Assembly: GCA_017941035.1 (NCBI GenBank) | Contig: JAGAXG010000011.1 | Span: forward strand, 1 to 60,498 | Direction: 5' to 3' | From: a bacterium | GTDB taxonomy: Bacteria; Cyanobacteriota; Vampirovibrionia; Gastranaerophilales; Gastranaerophilaceae | DNA length: 60,498 nt | Part shown: piece after piece, positions 19,331 to 28,353 of the stretch | Position numbering within the stretch: position 1 is the stretch's first letter | Layout of the letters: each line of letters opens with the position of its first letter | Made by a program: the position numbers and the translations under genes | The notes under the pieces: model-generated | Told to the model about the DNA's origin: nothing | The model's database searches: none | The model's input: the letters and a program-made list of their open reading frames with translations, nothing else

Positions 19331-19891
19331 ATGAAAAAGTTTTGTTTGTTTATCTTGTTTATTTTACTAACTTGTCCTATTGTGTTTGCAGAGGATGCCT
19401 CTTGGGATAGTTTTAACGGTGATATTACAGGCGGGAAGAAACAAAAATTTGTTACGGATGAAGAATTTGAAGAAGCGGTAAAAAAAATAGATAATAAAGT
19501 AAATAAATGGAGAAATCGTGTTCAACGTTGGCGTCAGCCAAAGGGAACTAATTTTAGTCAAAGTAATGAAACCGAACAAATCAGTAAAGGTCAAGGTGAA
19601 AAAGCCTCTTTGCCTGTGATATCTTTACCTGTTCGGATAAAAATGGGCGAAGAAATTATCCCTGTGGGACATTATCAAGTTAAAGGAGAAATAGTTGACC
19701 AAAATCCTGTTTTAAGTTTTTACCAATCAGGAGAACTTATTTGTAAAATAAATGCACACGAAACTAAGGAAGATTATGATCAGCAAGAAATCCTTTTTGC
19801 CTCATGGATTGCCGAAGGTGATAATCAGGTAAAAATTATTTACGGATCTCTTGATTTTAATGCTTATGCAATTGTTGATATCGCAAATTAA
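19331..19891 (+). CDS. Exported hypothetical protein
   Basis: A 186-residue protein with a signal peptide ([20 protein letters not shown]) followed by a Lys/Asp-rich, possibly coiled region (30-75) and a C-terminal beta-rich domain (90-186). No family recognised. It follows the CNNM gene by 51 bp and meets thrC tail to tail with a 4-base overlap. Confidence 0.7.
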   Translation: MKKFCLFILFILLTCPIVFAEDASWDSFNGDITGGKKQKFVTDEEFEEAVKKIDNKVNKWRNRVQRWRQPKGTNFSQSNETEQISKGQGEKASLPVISLPVRIKMGEEIIPVGHYQVKGEIVDQNPVLSFYQSGELICKINAHETKEDYDQQEILFASWIAEGDNQVKIIYGSLDFNAYAIVDIAN

Positions 19892-20940
19892 ACATTCATA
19901 ACTTTTAAAATATCATTTAATTCTGCTGAGGTTTTCTTAACATCAGTATTAGAATATTTAATTGCATTATCAGGATCTTTTAAACCGTTTCCTGTTAATA
20001 TACAAACGATTTTAGAACCTTCTTTAATTTGGTTTTTAACTTTAATCAATCCTGCTACAGATGCTGCTGAAGCTGGTTCTGCAAGAACTCCTTCACAAGA
20101 GGCTATTAATTTATAGGCTTTAACAATTTCTTCGTCCGTTACAAAATTAATCATACCGTTGCTTTCGTCTCGTGCTTGAACTGCTTTATCCCAACTTGCA
20201 GGATTACCTATTCTAATTGCAGTAGCAAGAGTTTCAGGATTCATAATGCGTTCACCTTTTACAATTGCTGCAGCGCCTTCTGCTTCAAACCCCATCATTT
20301 TAGGGAGCGTATGAATTTTATTTAATGAAAACCATTCTTTATAACCTTTCCAATATGCAGTAATGTTGCCTGCGTTCCCCACAGGGATAAAGTGGTAATC
20401 AGGAGCTGTGCCTAATGCTTCGCAAATTTCAAAAGCTCCTGTTTTTTGACCTTCTATACGATAAGGATTTACAGAATTTACAAGGGTAATTGGGTATTTG
20501 TCAGAAATTTCACGAACCATTTCAAGTGCTTTATCAAAATTCCCTTGAATAGCGATAATTTCTGCACCATACATCATTGCTTGAGAGAGCTTGCCCAAAG
20601 CGATATATCCATCTGGAATTAAAACATAAGTCTTTAAACCTGCCTTTGCTCCATATGCTGCAGCCGAAGCTGAGGTATTACCTGTTGAAGCGCAAATTAT
20701 TGCTCCTGATCCTGCTTCTTTAGCTTTAGTAACTGCCATTGTCATCCCGCGGTCTTTAAAGCTTCCTGTCGGATTGCATCCTTCAAATTTTAAATAAACC
20801 TCTGCATTTAAGCCGATTTTTTTAGCAAGATTTTCGGCTTTTATTAATGGAGTATTTCCTTCATTTAATGTAACTATCGGAGTTGATTCCGTTACAGGCA
20901 AAAATTCCTTATACTTGTTTATTAATCCTTGATAATACAT
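19888..20940 (-). CDS. thrC: Threonine synthase
   Basis: PLP-dependent enzyme converting O-phosphohomoserine to threonine, the last step of threonine biosynthesis. The PLP lysine is K62 in '[14 protein letters not shown]'; the glycine-rich phosphate loop resembles '[15 protein letters not shown]', and '[17 protein letters not shown]' and '[12 protein letters not shown]' are also typical of the short (350-residue) bacterial type. GAGGGAATGT precedes the ATG. Confident of identity. Confidence 0.95.
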   Translation of the reverse strand: MYYQGLINKYKEFLPVTESTPIVTLNEGNTPLIKAENLAKKIGLNAEVYLKFEGCNPTGSFKDRGMTMAVTKAKEAGSGAIICASTGNTSASAAAYGAKAGLKTYVLIPDGYIALGKLSQAMMYGAEIIAIQGNFDKALEMVREISDKYPITLVNSVNPYRIEGQKTGAFEICEALGTAPDYHFIPVGNAGNITAYWKGYKEWFSLNKIHTLPKMMGFEAEGAAAIVKGERIMNPETLATAIRIGNPASWDKAVQARDESNGMINFVTDEEIVKAYKLIASCEGVLAEPASAASVAGLIKVKNQIKEGSKIVCILTGNGLKDPDNAIKYSNTDVKKTSAELNDILKVMNV

Positions 20941-21005
20941 ACATTCCCTCTTTTCTTGTTTTATTGTACTACAAATATAAAAATAGTTATTTTTTTAAAA
21001 TTAAA

Positions 21006-21026
21006 AGATCGGCAATTTGCCGATCT
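21006..21026 (-). terminator. Terminator after minus-strand small protein
   Basis: AGATCGGCAA / TTGCCGATCT, an almost loopless 10-bp inverted repeat, followed on the minus strand by a T-rich run. Confidence 0.75.
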
Positions 21027-21062
21027 GTAAAAATTGTGAGTAAATATATATCTATAAGTTTT

Positions 21063-21485
21063 TTATGCTTGTTTTGCAAACAAATCTGCAAACGGTCCTT
21101 TAGGATCTTCAATTCTTGCAGCAATTGCTTGTTTATCTGCTGCATCCATAGCCGGTAATACAACAGTATTTACACCGTTAGCGACACTTTCAACTTGTCT
21201 TGATGTTACTTTGTAGTTAAATCCTAAGCTTGCTAAAATCTCATTTGTTTTGTCAGCCATTGATTTGTTATCTGCTGTGTATTTTGAAATTTTTATACCG
21301 TACAAATTTTGAGCATTTTTTGTTAACAAATCAGTTTCATTTTCTAAGCCTTTGAAAGATGAATGATTTTGGTTAATTTCTTTCGCTTCTTCTTCCTTAG
21401 TCTGTTCTGCTTTTTTGGTAGTGTCTTGACTTATTTTGATATTATAATTTCCATAATTCCCAAATTTGTTAAATTCAATTGCCAT
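21063..21485 (-). CDS. Lineage-specific protein, paralogue of the divergent gene at 21710
   Basis: A 140-residue protein. N terminus: Asn/Lys/Glu-rich with SSFKG (the recurrent motif). Its C-terminal 75 residues share a clear pattern with the divergent neighbour: S-[MI]-A-D-[KE]-T-N-x-x-L-A-S-L-G, then Y-K-V-T-S-x-Q-V, V-V-L-P-x-M, and G-P-F-A-D-[LI]-F. The two genes are an inverted duplicate pair. No function known; no membrane segment or signal peptide. A terminator follows at 21006-21026. Confidence 0.75.
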   Translation of the reverse strand: MAIEFNKFGNYGNYNIKISQDTTKKAEQTKEEEAKEINQNHSSFKGLENETDLLTKNAQNLYGIKISKYTADNKSMADKTNEILASLGFNYKVTSRQVESVANGVNTVVLPAMDAADKQAIAARIEDPKGPFADLFAKQA

Positions 21486-21709
21486 AACTTTGGTCTCCTA
21501 TAATTTTACTCACATTATTCTTATCGACATGTTTTTTAATAATCTTTAAAGATTTTGCAAAAATTGTAAACATTTGTTAACAAAACCTATAAAATCATGC
21601 AATTATGCAGATTTGAAATACTTTATATATACAAGAGATGGAAAATCTTTAATAGGATGAACGATAAAATAAAATATTAAGAGTATGTGAGTACAAAAGG
21701 AGATTGACA

Positions 21710-22114
21710 ATGGGCGAATTTACAATCGGCGGACAAGGAAATTACAACAGAGTTGACGGTTTTTGGTCAAAACCAAGTTTGGCAGGTGCACAAAAAGCAA
21801 TAAAAAGTGATGAATTGAGTCAAACTTTAGCAAATTTTACAGAAAAAGGTTCAAAACTTCTTACTGAAACACAATCTTATTTCAGTGGTATTACTCATGT
21901 AAATAATGCAAATTATAAATCTATCGCTGATGAGACAAATAATACTTTGGCAAGTTTAGGAATTGATTATAAAGTAACATCAGCACAGGTTGCAAGTGTT
22001 GATTATGGGATGAATAATGTAGTTCTGCCTGGGATGAAGTCAGCTGAAGATGGCGCTGTTGCTGCTAATATGCAAAGAGAAGACGGACCTTTTGCGGATA
22101 TATTCGTTGCTTAG
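21710..22114 (+). CDS. Lineage-specific protein, paralogue of the gene at 21063
   Basis: A 134-residue protein starting MGEFTIGGQGNYNR. The ATG at 21710 has GGAG 7 nt upstream, so it is chosen over the TTG at 21704. The C-terminal half matches the divergent neighbour (SIADETNNTLASLG, YKVTSAQV, GPFADIF). The N-terminal half differs and lacks the FKG motif. The 224-bp intergenic region between the pair probably holds both promoters. Function unknown. Confidence 0.75.
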   Translation: MGEFTIGGQGNYNRVDGFWSKPSLAGAQKAIKSDELSQTLANFTEKGSKLLTETQSYFSGITHVNNANYKSIADETNNTLASLGIDYKVTSAQVASVDYGMNNVVLPGMKSAEDGAVAANMQREDGPFADIFVA

Positions 22115-22145
22115 TAATCAAATTTAATCTTCTTTCACATATATT

Positions 22146-22178
22146 AAAGACCGATTTTTAAAATTGGTCTTTTTTTTG
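22146..22178. terminator. Terminator between converging genes
   Basis: AAAGACCGATTTT pairs with AAAATTGGTCTTT (one G-U) and is followed by a run of Ts; on the plus strand it serves the gene ending at 22114 and may also stop lepA transcripts from the other side. Confidence 0.85.
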
Positions 22179-22220
22179 CATTATCAATTATAGACAGATA
22201 TTATTTTCTCTATTTTCTTT

Positions 22221-24023
22221 TTATTCTTCTTCGAGGCTTAAAATAGCCATGAATGCTTCTTGAGGAATTTCTACACTTCCAACGGATTTCATACGTTTTT
22301 TACCGCGTTTTTGTTTTTCCAGAAGTTTGCGTTTACGTGTAATATCACCGCCGTAACATTTTGCAAGTACGTTTTTGCGCATTGCTTTAATATTAGTTCT
22401 GGCAATAATTCTTCCTCCGACAGCAGCTTGTATTGGTACTTCAAAAAGTTGTTTCGGGATAATTTCTTTCAATTTTACGGTCAATTTTTGACCGATATAG
22501 TATGCACTATCTGTATGGCATATAACGGAAAGTGCGTCAACGACTTCTCCGGAGAGCATAATATCAAGTTTTACAAGATTTGAACGCTTATACCCGCAGA
22601 ATTCATAATCCATACTTGCATAACCCTTTGTGCGTGATTTTAATTGGTCATAAAAATCTGTAATGACTTCACTTAAAGGAATTTCGTAGGTTAAATCAAC
22701 ACGTACTTTGTCTAAATAAGTCATATTGATGAAAATTCCGCGTTTAGATTGAGCCAAATCCATTAAAGTCCCGACATAATCGTTTGGTGCAAGTATCTGA
22801 ACTTTTACATAAGGTTCTTCAATAAAATCTCTGTATTGAGCATCAGGCAAGTTTGACGGATTATCAATATCCAGAACTTCGCCATTTGTTTTATGCACTT
22901 TGTAAACAACAGATGGAGCAGTTGTAATAAGTGATAAATCATATTCACGCTCTAATCTTTCCTGAATGATTTCCATGTGAAGCATTCCCAAAAATCCGCA
23001 TCTAAACCCAAATCCAAGTGCATTAGATGTCTCTGGTTCAAAAGTAATAGAACTGTCATTAAGTTTTAATTTTTCCAATGCTTCTTTCAGGTTTGCGTAA
23101 TCTTCGTTATCAACAGGATAAAGTCCGGAAAATACCATCGGCAAAGCTTCTTTGTAACCTGCTAAAGGCTCAGATGCCGGATTTTCAATGGTAGTAAGAG
23201 TATCACCAACAAATCTTGTCAATTCTTTAATTGATCCTGCAAAATATCCTACATCTCCGCATGTTAATTTTTTAACTGGAACTCTTTGCGGATTTTGATA
23301 TCCGAGTTCAACTATCTCGCATTCTTTTCCTGTTGCCATGAATCGAACTTTATCTCCCAAATTCATAGAACCATCAACGACTTTGAAATAGCATACTGTT
23401 CCTAAATATTGATCGTAAACACTATCAAAAATCAATGCTCTTAGAGGTTTATCTGAATTATCTTCAGGGGCAGGGATATAGTCAACAATTGCTTCTAAAA
23501 CTTCTTCAATTCCAACACCGGTTTTTGCGCTGACAGGAATTGCAATTGATGTATCAAGGCCTAAGATTTCTTCAATTTCTTTTTTTACTTTATCTACATC
23601 AGCTGATGGAAGGTCAATTTTATTAATAACCGGAATAATTTCCAAATTTTGTTCTATTGCGAGATAAACATTTGCTAATGTTTGAGCTTCAACTCCTTGG
23701 GTAGCATCTACAATTAATAGAGCACCTTCGCATGCTGCTAGAGAACGTGAAACTTCATACGAAAAATCAACGTGTCCAGGGGTATCAATTAAATTAAGTT
23801 CATATTCTTTGCCATCGTGAGCTTTATAATTCATTCGAGCTGCATTTAATTTAATGGTAATACCACGTTCACGTTCAATATCCATCGAATCTAAAAGTTG
23901 TTCTTGCATATCACGCTGAGAAACTGTTCCTGTTTTTTCTAATAATCTGTCTGCAAGTGTTGATTTCCCGTGGTCTATATGTGCTATTATACAAAAATTT
24001 CTTACATTTTCTCTTACTGTCAT
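22221..24023 (-). CDS. lepA: Elongation factor 4 (LepA)
   Basis: A 600-residue translational GTPase: G1 '[10 protein letters not shown]', '[12 protein letters not shown]' switch I, 'DTPGHVDF' G3, '[10 protein letters not shown]' G4, and the LepA-specific C-terminal domain ('[20 protein letters not shown]'). EF4 acts on stalled or mis-translocated ribosomes. Usual family length. TATAAT is exactly 6 nt before the ATG with no RBS, so its transcript is likely leaderless; it is divergent from hydF, which has the same arrangement. Confidence 0.97.
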   Translation of the reverse strand: MTVRENVRNFCIIAHIDHGKSTLADRLLEKTGTVSQRDMQEQLLDSMDIERERGITIKLNAARMNYKAHDGKEYELNLIDTPGHVDFSYEVSRSLAACEGALLIVDATQGVEAQTLANVYLAIEQNLEIIPVINKIDLPSADVDKVKKEIEEILGLDTSIAIPVSAKTGVGIEEVLEAIVDYIPAPEDNSDKPLRALIFDSVYDQYLGTVCYFKVVDGSMNLGDKVRFMATGKECEIVELGYQNPQRVPVKKLTCGDVGYFAGSIKELTRFVGDTLTTIENPASEPLAGYKEALPMVFSGLYPVDNEDYANLKEALEKLKLNDSSITFEPETSNALGFGFRCGFLGMLHMEIIQERLEREYDLSLITTAPSVVYKVHKTNGEVLDIDNPSNLPDAQYRDFIEEPYVKVQILAPNDYVGTLMDLAQSKRGIFINMTYLDKVRVDLTYEIPLSEVITDFYDQLKSRTKGYASMDYEFCGYKRSNLVKLDIMLSGEVVDALSVICHTDSAYYIGQKLTVKLKEIIPKQLFEVPIQAAVGGRIIARTNIKAMRKNVLAKCYGGDITRKRKLLEKQKRGKKRMKSVGSVEIPQEAFMAILSLEEE

Positions 24024-24035
24024 AACTTGATTATA
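24024..24035 (-). promoter_or_regulatory. -10 of leaderless lepA promoter
   Basis: TATAAT then 6 nt then ATG on the minus strand; no Shine-Dalgarno. Confidence 0.6.
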
Positions 24036-24053
24036 TATGAAAAATTTTTATTG

Positions 24054-24068
24054 TGCTAGAATCATTCT
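24054..24068 (+). promoter_or_regulatory. Extended -10 of leaderless hydF promoter
   Basis: TGC-TAGAAT followed by 6 nt and the hydF ATG; no Shine-Dalgarno. It lies back to back with the lepA promoter in a 45-bp gap. Confidence 0.6.
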
Positions 24069-25241
24069 ATGAATACACTTAAATCAATGCGATTACATAT
24101 AGGTTTTTTTGGTAAAACAAATGTGGGCAAATCATCAATACTTAACAGAATTACTAATCAAGAAGTTTCAATAGTTTCTGAAATTGCTGGCACTACAACA
24201 GATATTGTTGAAAAATCTATGGAGCTTCTTCCTATAGGTCCGGTAAATTTTCTTGATACTGCTGGGATTAATGATTTAACTGAGCTGGGGGCAAAAAGAC
24301 TTGAAAAAACATTTAACACTCTCCATCGTGTAGATGTAGGTATAATTGTATGTGATTATACAGGGATAGGTGAATATGAAAAACAACTTATAGAAAAAAT
24401 GAAAGAATTAAATATCCCTTATTTTATTATTGTAAATAAGACAGATATCACACAGGCTCCTGAAATTGCGGATGCTATTTATACATCTGCGCTAAAAGAT
24501 GATACATTGATTTATAAATTTAAATCTGCATTAATAAAACTTTTGCCGGAAGAATTTGTAAATTCTCCAAAAATTGCTGGAGATCTAATTCCTCAAAAGA
24601 GCACGGTAATAATGGTTATTCCAATAGATAAAGAAGCTCCTAAAGGTAGAATTATTTTACCTCAAGTTCAGACATTACGCGATTTACTTGATTCAAATTG
24701 TATTACTCTTGCGGTAAAAGAAAGTGAGCTTACAGAAGCAATTAAAAATTTAAAAATTCCGCCTGCTCTTGTAATAACTGACTCGCAAGCTTTTAAAACG
24801 GTATCTGAAATTGTTCCGGCAGATATTCCTTTAACATCTTTTTCAATTCTTTTTGCCAGATTAAAGGGTGATTTAAGAGCATTTATACAAGGGGCGAAGG
24901 CAATTGATACTTTGAATGACGGAGACAAAATTTTGATTTTGGAAAGCTGTACTCATCATGCGATTGATGATGATATCGGTCGTGTAAAAATCCCTAATCT
25001 TTTAAGAAAAAAAACAGAGAAAAATTTAATATTTGAGAATATTTCAGGACATGATTTTCCTGATATTTCGGGATATAAATTAATAATACACTGCGGTGCA
25101 TGTATGACAAACAGGCGGGAAGTTTTATCCAGAATTTTGCGTGCCTCTCAGAACGGAGTGCCGATTACAAACTATGGTATAGCGATATCTTATTGCTTGG
25201 GAATTTTGGATAGAGCAACAAAGATTTTTAATCTTGAATAA
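24069..25241 (+). CDS. hydF: [FeFe]-hydrogenase H-cluster maturation GTPase HydF
   Basis: A 390-residue scaffold/GTPase that delivers the 2Fe subcluster to the hydrogenase apo-enzyme. N-terminal GTPase domain: G1 'GKTNVGKSSI' (15-24), 'AGTTTDIVEKSMEL' switch, 'DTAGI', 'NKTDI'. The C-terminal FeS-binding domain has 'SCTHH' and 'HCGAC', the ligand motifs of HydF. HydG is encoded 30 kb away; hydE and the hydrogenase are not in the window. This indicates H2 metabolism in a fermentative anaerobe. Confidence 0.95.
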   Translation: MNTLKSMRLHIGFFGKTNVGKSSILNRITNQEVSIVSEIAGTTTDIVEKSMELLPIGPVNFLDTAGINDLTELGAKRLEKTFNTLHRVDVGIIVCDYTGIGEYEKQLIEKMKELNIPYFIIVNKTDITQAPEIADAIYTSALKDDTLIYKFKSALIKLLPEEFVNSPKIAGDLIPQKSTVIMVIPIDKEAPKGRIILPQVQTLRDLLDSNCITLAVKESELTEAIKNLKIPPALVITDSQAFKTVSEIVPADIPLTSFSILFARLKGDLRAFIQGAKAIDTLNDGDKILILESCTHHAIDDDIGRVKIPNLLRKKTEKNLIFENISGHDFPDISGYKLIIHCGACMTNRREVLSRILRASQNGVPITNYGIAISYCLGILDRATKIFNLE

Positions 25242-25321
25242 AAGTTTTGTTTGTTGTAGTTTATATTTGTAGGTCGGCATTTTGACACCGACAGAGGATT
25301 AAAAAGAAGGAGAAATTCAAA

Positions 25322-26281
25322 ATGGCTGAGAGAAAATTAGTCGGAACTAACGAAATGTTCAAAAAAGCACTAGCTGGCGGATATGCAATTGGTGCTTACA
25401 ATGTTAACAACATGGAAATTTTGCAAGGTATTGCAGAAGCTGCTGAAGAAACTCAATCACCTATTATTCTACAAGTTTCAGCAGGTGCAAGAAAATATGC
25501 TAACCAAACTTATCTTATTAAATTGGTAGAAGCTGCATTAGCTACAACAACAGTACCAATAGCACTTCACCTTGATCACGGTGCTGATTTTGAAATTTGT
25601 AAAGCTTGTATTGACGGTGGTTTCTCATCTGTTATGATTGACGGATCAAGATTCCCATTTGAAGAAAACGTAAGAGTTACAAAACAAGTTGTTGAATATG
25701 CTCACGAAAGAGGAGTTTCAGTTGAAGCTGAACTTGGTAAACTTGCAGGTGTTGAAGATGACGTTAAAGTATCAGATAAAGATGCTAAATATACAAACGT
25801 TAAAGAAGCTGTTGAATTTGTAAAACAAACAGGTTGTGATTCATTAGCTATTGCTATCGGAACTTCTCATGGTGCTTACAAATTCAAAGGTGAAGCTAAA
25901 TTAGACTTTGAAAGATTAAAAGAAATTAAAGATGCTTTGAAAGAAGCAGGTTTTGGAGATTATCCGATTGTATTGCATGGTTCATCATCAGTTCCTAAAG
26001 AATTTGTTGAAAAATGTAATAAATTCGGTGGAAATTTACCTGATGCTCAAGGTGTTCCTGAAGAAATGCTTAACTATGCTTCAAAACATGGTGTTGCAAA
26101 AATTAATATTGATACAGATTTAAGACTTGCAATGACTTCAACAATCAGAGAATTCTTTATTGAACATCCTGAAAAATTTGATCCTCGTGAATATATGGGA
26201 CCTGGCAGAACAGCTGTTAAAGAAATGGTTATGCACAAAATGAGAGATGTATTAGGAACTGCTGGTCACGCAAAAGACTAA
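25322..26281 (+). CDS. fba: Class II fructose-bisphosphate aldolase
   Basis: A 319-residue zinc aldolase of glycolysis/gluconeogenesis, cleaving fructose-1,6-bisphosphate to DHAP and GAP. Zinc and substrate motifs: 'ALHLDHGADF' (His 83 and His 86), 'GTSHGAYKF' and 'VLHGSSSVP', then 'KINIDTDLRLA'. The long protein form with 'FDPREYMGPGRTAVKEMV' fits the class IIB type. RBS AAGGAGA. GC content and codon choice suggest high expression. A terminator follows. Confidence 0.96.
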   Translation: MAERKLVGTNEMFKKALAGGYAIGAYNVNNMEILQGIAEAAEETQSPIILQVSAGARKYANQTYLIKLVEAALATTTVPIALHLDHGADFEICKACIDGGFSSVMIDGSRFPFEENVRVTKQVVEYAHERGVSVEAELGKLAGVEDDVKVSDKDAKYTNVKEAVEFVKQTGCDSLAIAIGTSHGAYKFKGEAKLDFERLKEIKDALKEAGFGDYPIVLHGSSSVPKEFVEKCNKFGGNLPDAQGVPEEMLNYASKHGVAKINIDTDLRLAMTSTIREFFIEHPEKFDPREYMGPGRTAVKEMVMHKMRDVLGTAGHAKD

Positions 26282-26300
26282 TATTTTGGTTCATATATTT

Positions 26301-26333
26301 AAAAAAGAGTTCGCTTTTTGCGGACTCTTTTTT
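26301..26333 (+). terminator. fba terminator
   Basis: AAAAAGAGTTCGC / GCGGACTCTTTTT stem (one G-U) with a T5 loop and T run. Confidence 0.88.
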
Positions 26334-26342
26334 GTATATTTA

Positions 26343-26436
26343 TGTCATTGCGAGGACGAACATAGTGAGGACGTCGCAATCTCATAATAGAACACGATGA
26401 TGAGATTACTACGTCGCTTCGCTCCTCGTAATGACA
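26343..26436. repeat. Palindromic interspersed repeat ('TGTCATTGCGAGGA' type)
   Basis: Imperfect 94-bp palindrome: TGTCATTGCGAGGA at the left end matches the complement of TCCTCGTAATGACA at the right end (one mismatch), with an inner ACGTCGCAATCTCAT / ATGAGATTACTACGT pair. Elements with this 'TGTCATTGCGAGGA…CAATGACA' signature are common as non-coding, MITE-like palindromes in many bacterial genomes. It lies between fba and the next gene. Only one copy was noticed in the window. Confidence 0.75.
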
Positions 26437-26555
26437 ATATTGAATATGTAAACAAATGTAACGAAACATGTATCTTGTTTTAAAGATTTTAATTTAAAAT
26501 GCCGTAATACTACATGAAAGATTGTTTACACAACAAACTCTAAGAAAGGAAAACA

Positions 26556-28190
26556 ATGGGATTAGCAGCAGCACAAGCAAGACTATTAACCATAACAGCC
26601 AGAAAATCTGACTGTGAATTCCAATCTATGAGTTTATCTCATCAGAAGATAGCTCTTTCACGTGATATGGAAAATATTTCTCAAGAGTATCAAAATGCGT
26701 TAAACAAGACAAAATTAGTTTATGATTTTTATGGATCAGGAACTGCGCCTATGGACTTGGATTATGGGTTATTGATGCGCCCTTCTATATATAATGATTA
26801 TTATCCTAAATTATTAACTGATCAAGGTAATAGAATTGTTTTGGATTCTAAATATGCAGCGGCTGCAAGATATGCCGGTATTCCTAATGAGGGTTATTTG
26901 GGTGTGCCGTCAACATCAATTCGTGATGCTTTTATTCAAGGTTTGGAAGCTCAGAATGTTATCACCAGTGATATAGCTGAAGAAGTACAAAATACATCTT
27001 ATGCTAATACTGCAGGATTGGGTGTTTACTCATATGCCGGTGATGTTTATACTACCGAAATCTCTTATAATAAGTTACTTGAGTTGATTAAAGATAATAC
27101 GGTTGCAGTATCTAAAGAAAATAATCCGTATTTGTGGGATTATGCCAATGATGAAAATGAAAAATATTATGGTAATACAGGTGATGCGAAATATAAAGAT
27201 GATATTGCTAATGTCCATTCTTCAACTAAAACATCTTATACATTATATGATTTATTGACCACTAATTCTGGTACTTATGAATATGGACTTGGTCCCGGTG
27301 AACCAGAAGAGAATAAAAAATATATGCAGAATGTTATTGCAGGAGCCGGTGATTCGTTTTTAAATTGGATGTCAGAACAGTTTGAGACTGTTTTGGGCGG
27401 TACAAATTTATCTGATTTAGCTTTGCAATACGCTTATGATACCATTAAATCTCTAATAATTCCTGATGCTGAAGTTACAAAGGATAATTGGACTAATAAT
27501 TGTGATCAGCTTAATCCTTGGACATGGAGGGCATGGAATTTTAAAAAATCTTCAGGTCCTTTTATCAGTGAAAAATATAGATATGTCGGATTGTTAGACG
27601 AAAATGGAGAAGGTAAGTATGTTAACTTGAATAACCTTGCAAAAGCTTATTTGACAGCATATATTTCATTTATGTCGAATGATGCAGAGAAGTATTCTGT
27701 AGTATATGGGACTAATTCAAAGTTGTTTAACCCTGCCGCAGACGACTATCAATTCACTGTACTAGCAGAAGCATCAGAGGAAGAAAATAGTGAACCAACG
27801 ATCAATTCAACTTTTTATGATACGTTATTTAACCAAATATGTACCCACGGCTGGACGCAGAATAACAATGTAAATGATTCTTCATATATGCAGGAAATGC
27901 TCAAAAATGGTGCGATGTTTATTTCGTCAATTTCTAATGATGGAAATTACTATCAAAACGGATATGCTTTGGATACATATATTTCTGAAGTAGCTGATAC
28001 TGATGCTATTGCACAAGCTGAAGCTAAATATAATACCGAAAAAGCTAAAATTGAAAATAAAGAAAACAGAATTGATTTAAAAATGAAAAATCTTGATACA
28101 GAGATAAATTCTCTTACTACCGAATATGATTCTACTAAATCAATAATTTCTAAAGCTATTGAAAAAGGTTTCAAACGTTATGATGCATAG
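26556..28190 (+). CDS. Large lineage-specific protein of unknown function (MGLAAAQARLL type)
   Basis: A 544-residue protein beginning MGLAAAQARLLTITARKSDC with an N-terminal helical region (about 1-60), a long Tyr/Asn/Asp-rich middle (65-480) and a C-terminal coiled coil (490-540: AEAKYNTEKAKIENKENRID…). Helices at both ends around a variable middle recall flagellin/hook-type or secreted filament proteins in layout only; no sequence match is claimed. No signal peptide. RBS GAAAGGAAAAC. The gene is flanked by two different palindromic elements. Confidence 0.75.
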   Translation: MGLAAAQARLLTITARKSDCEFQSMSLSHQKIALSRDMENISQEYQNALNKTKLVYDFYGSGTAPMDLDYGLLMRPSIYNDYYPKLLTDQGNRIVLDSKYAAAARYAGIPNEGYLGVPSTSIRDAFIQGLEAQNVITSDIAEEVQNTSYANTAGLGVYSYAGDVYTTEISYNKLLELIKDNTVAVSKENNPYLWDYANDENEKYYGNTGDAKYKDDIANVHSSTKTSYTLYDLLTTNSGTYEYGLGPGEPEENKKYMQNVIAGAGDSFLNWMSEQFETVLGGTNLSDLALQYAYDTIKSLIIPDAEVTKDNWTNNCDQLNPWTWRAWNFKKSSGPFISEKYRYVGLLDENGEGKYVNLNNLAKAYLTAYISFMSNDAEKYSVVYGTNSKLFNPAADDYQFTVLAEASEEENSEPTINSTFYDTLFNQICTHGWTQNNNVNDSSYMQEMLKNGAMFISSISNDGNYYQNGYALDTYISEVADTDAIAQAEAKYNTEKAKIENKENRIDLKMKNLDTEINSLTTEYDSTKSIISKAIEKGFKRYDA

Positions 28191-28194
28191 TTGA

Positions 28195-28270
28195 AAGGGT
28201 AATACCCTCTTTTGTCGCTACGCGACATCCTCCCCCAAGGGAGGTAGAACTATCTCCCCTTCGGGGTGTA
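28195..28270. repeat. Triple-hairpin GC-rich element
   Basis: Three consecutive hairpins in an otherwise AT-rich gap: GTCGC-TAC-GCGAC (28214-28226), CCTCCC-CCAA-GGGAGG (28229-28244) and CCCC-TTC-GGGG (28256-28266). The composition differs strongly from the flanks. This resembles dispersed palindromic (REP/BIME-like) elements; it could also terminate or stabilise the upstream mRNA. Confidence 0.65.
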
Positions 28271-28341
28271 TAACTTTGAATTTCCAATTTTTACCTAAGA
28301 AAAATATTAATCCCTCTATTGATAATCTCTTTTTTTTTAAC

Positions 28342-28353
28342 TAAAATCTATTT
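28342..28353 (+). promoter_or_regulatory. -10 of leaderless lptF/G promoter
   Basis: TAAAAT then 6 nt then ATG; no Shine-Dalgarno. Confidence 0.5.
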
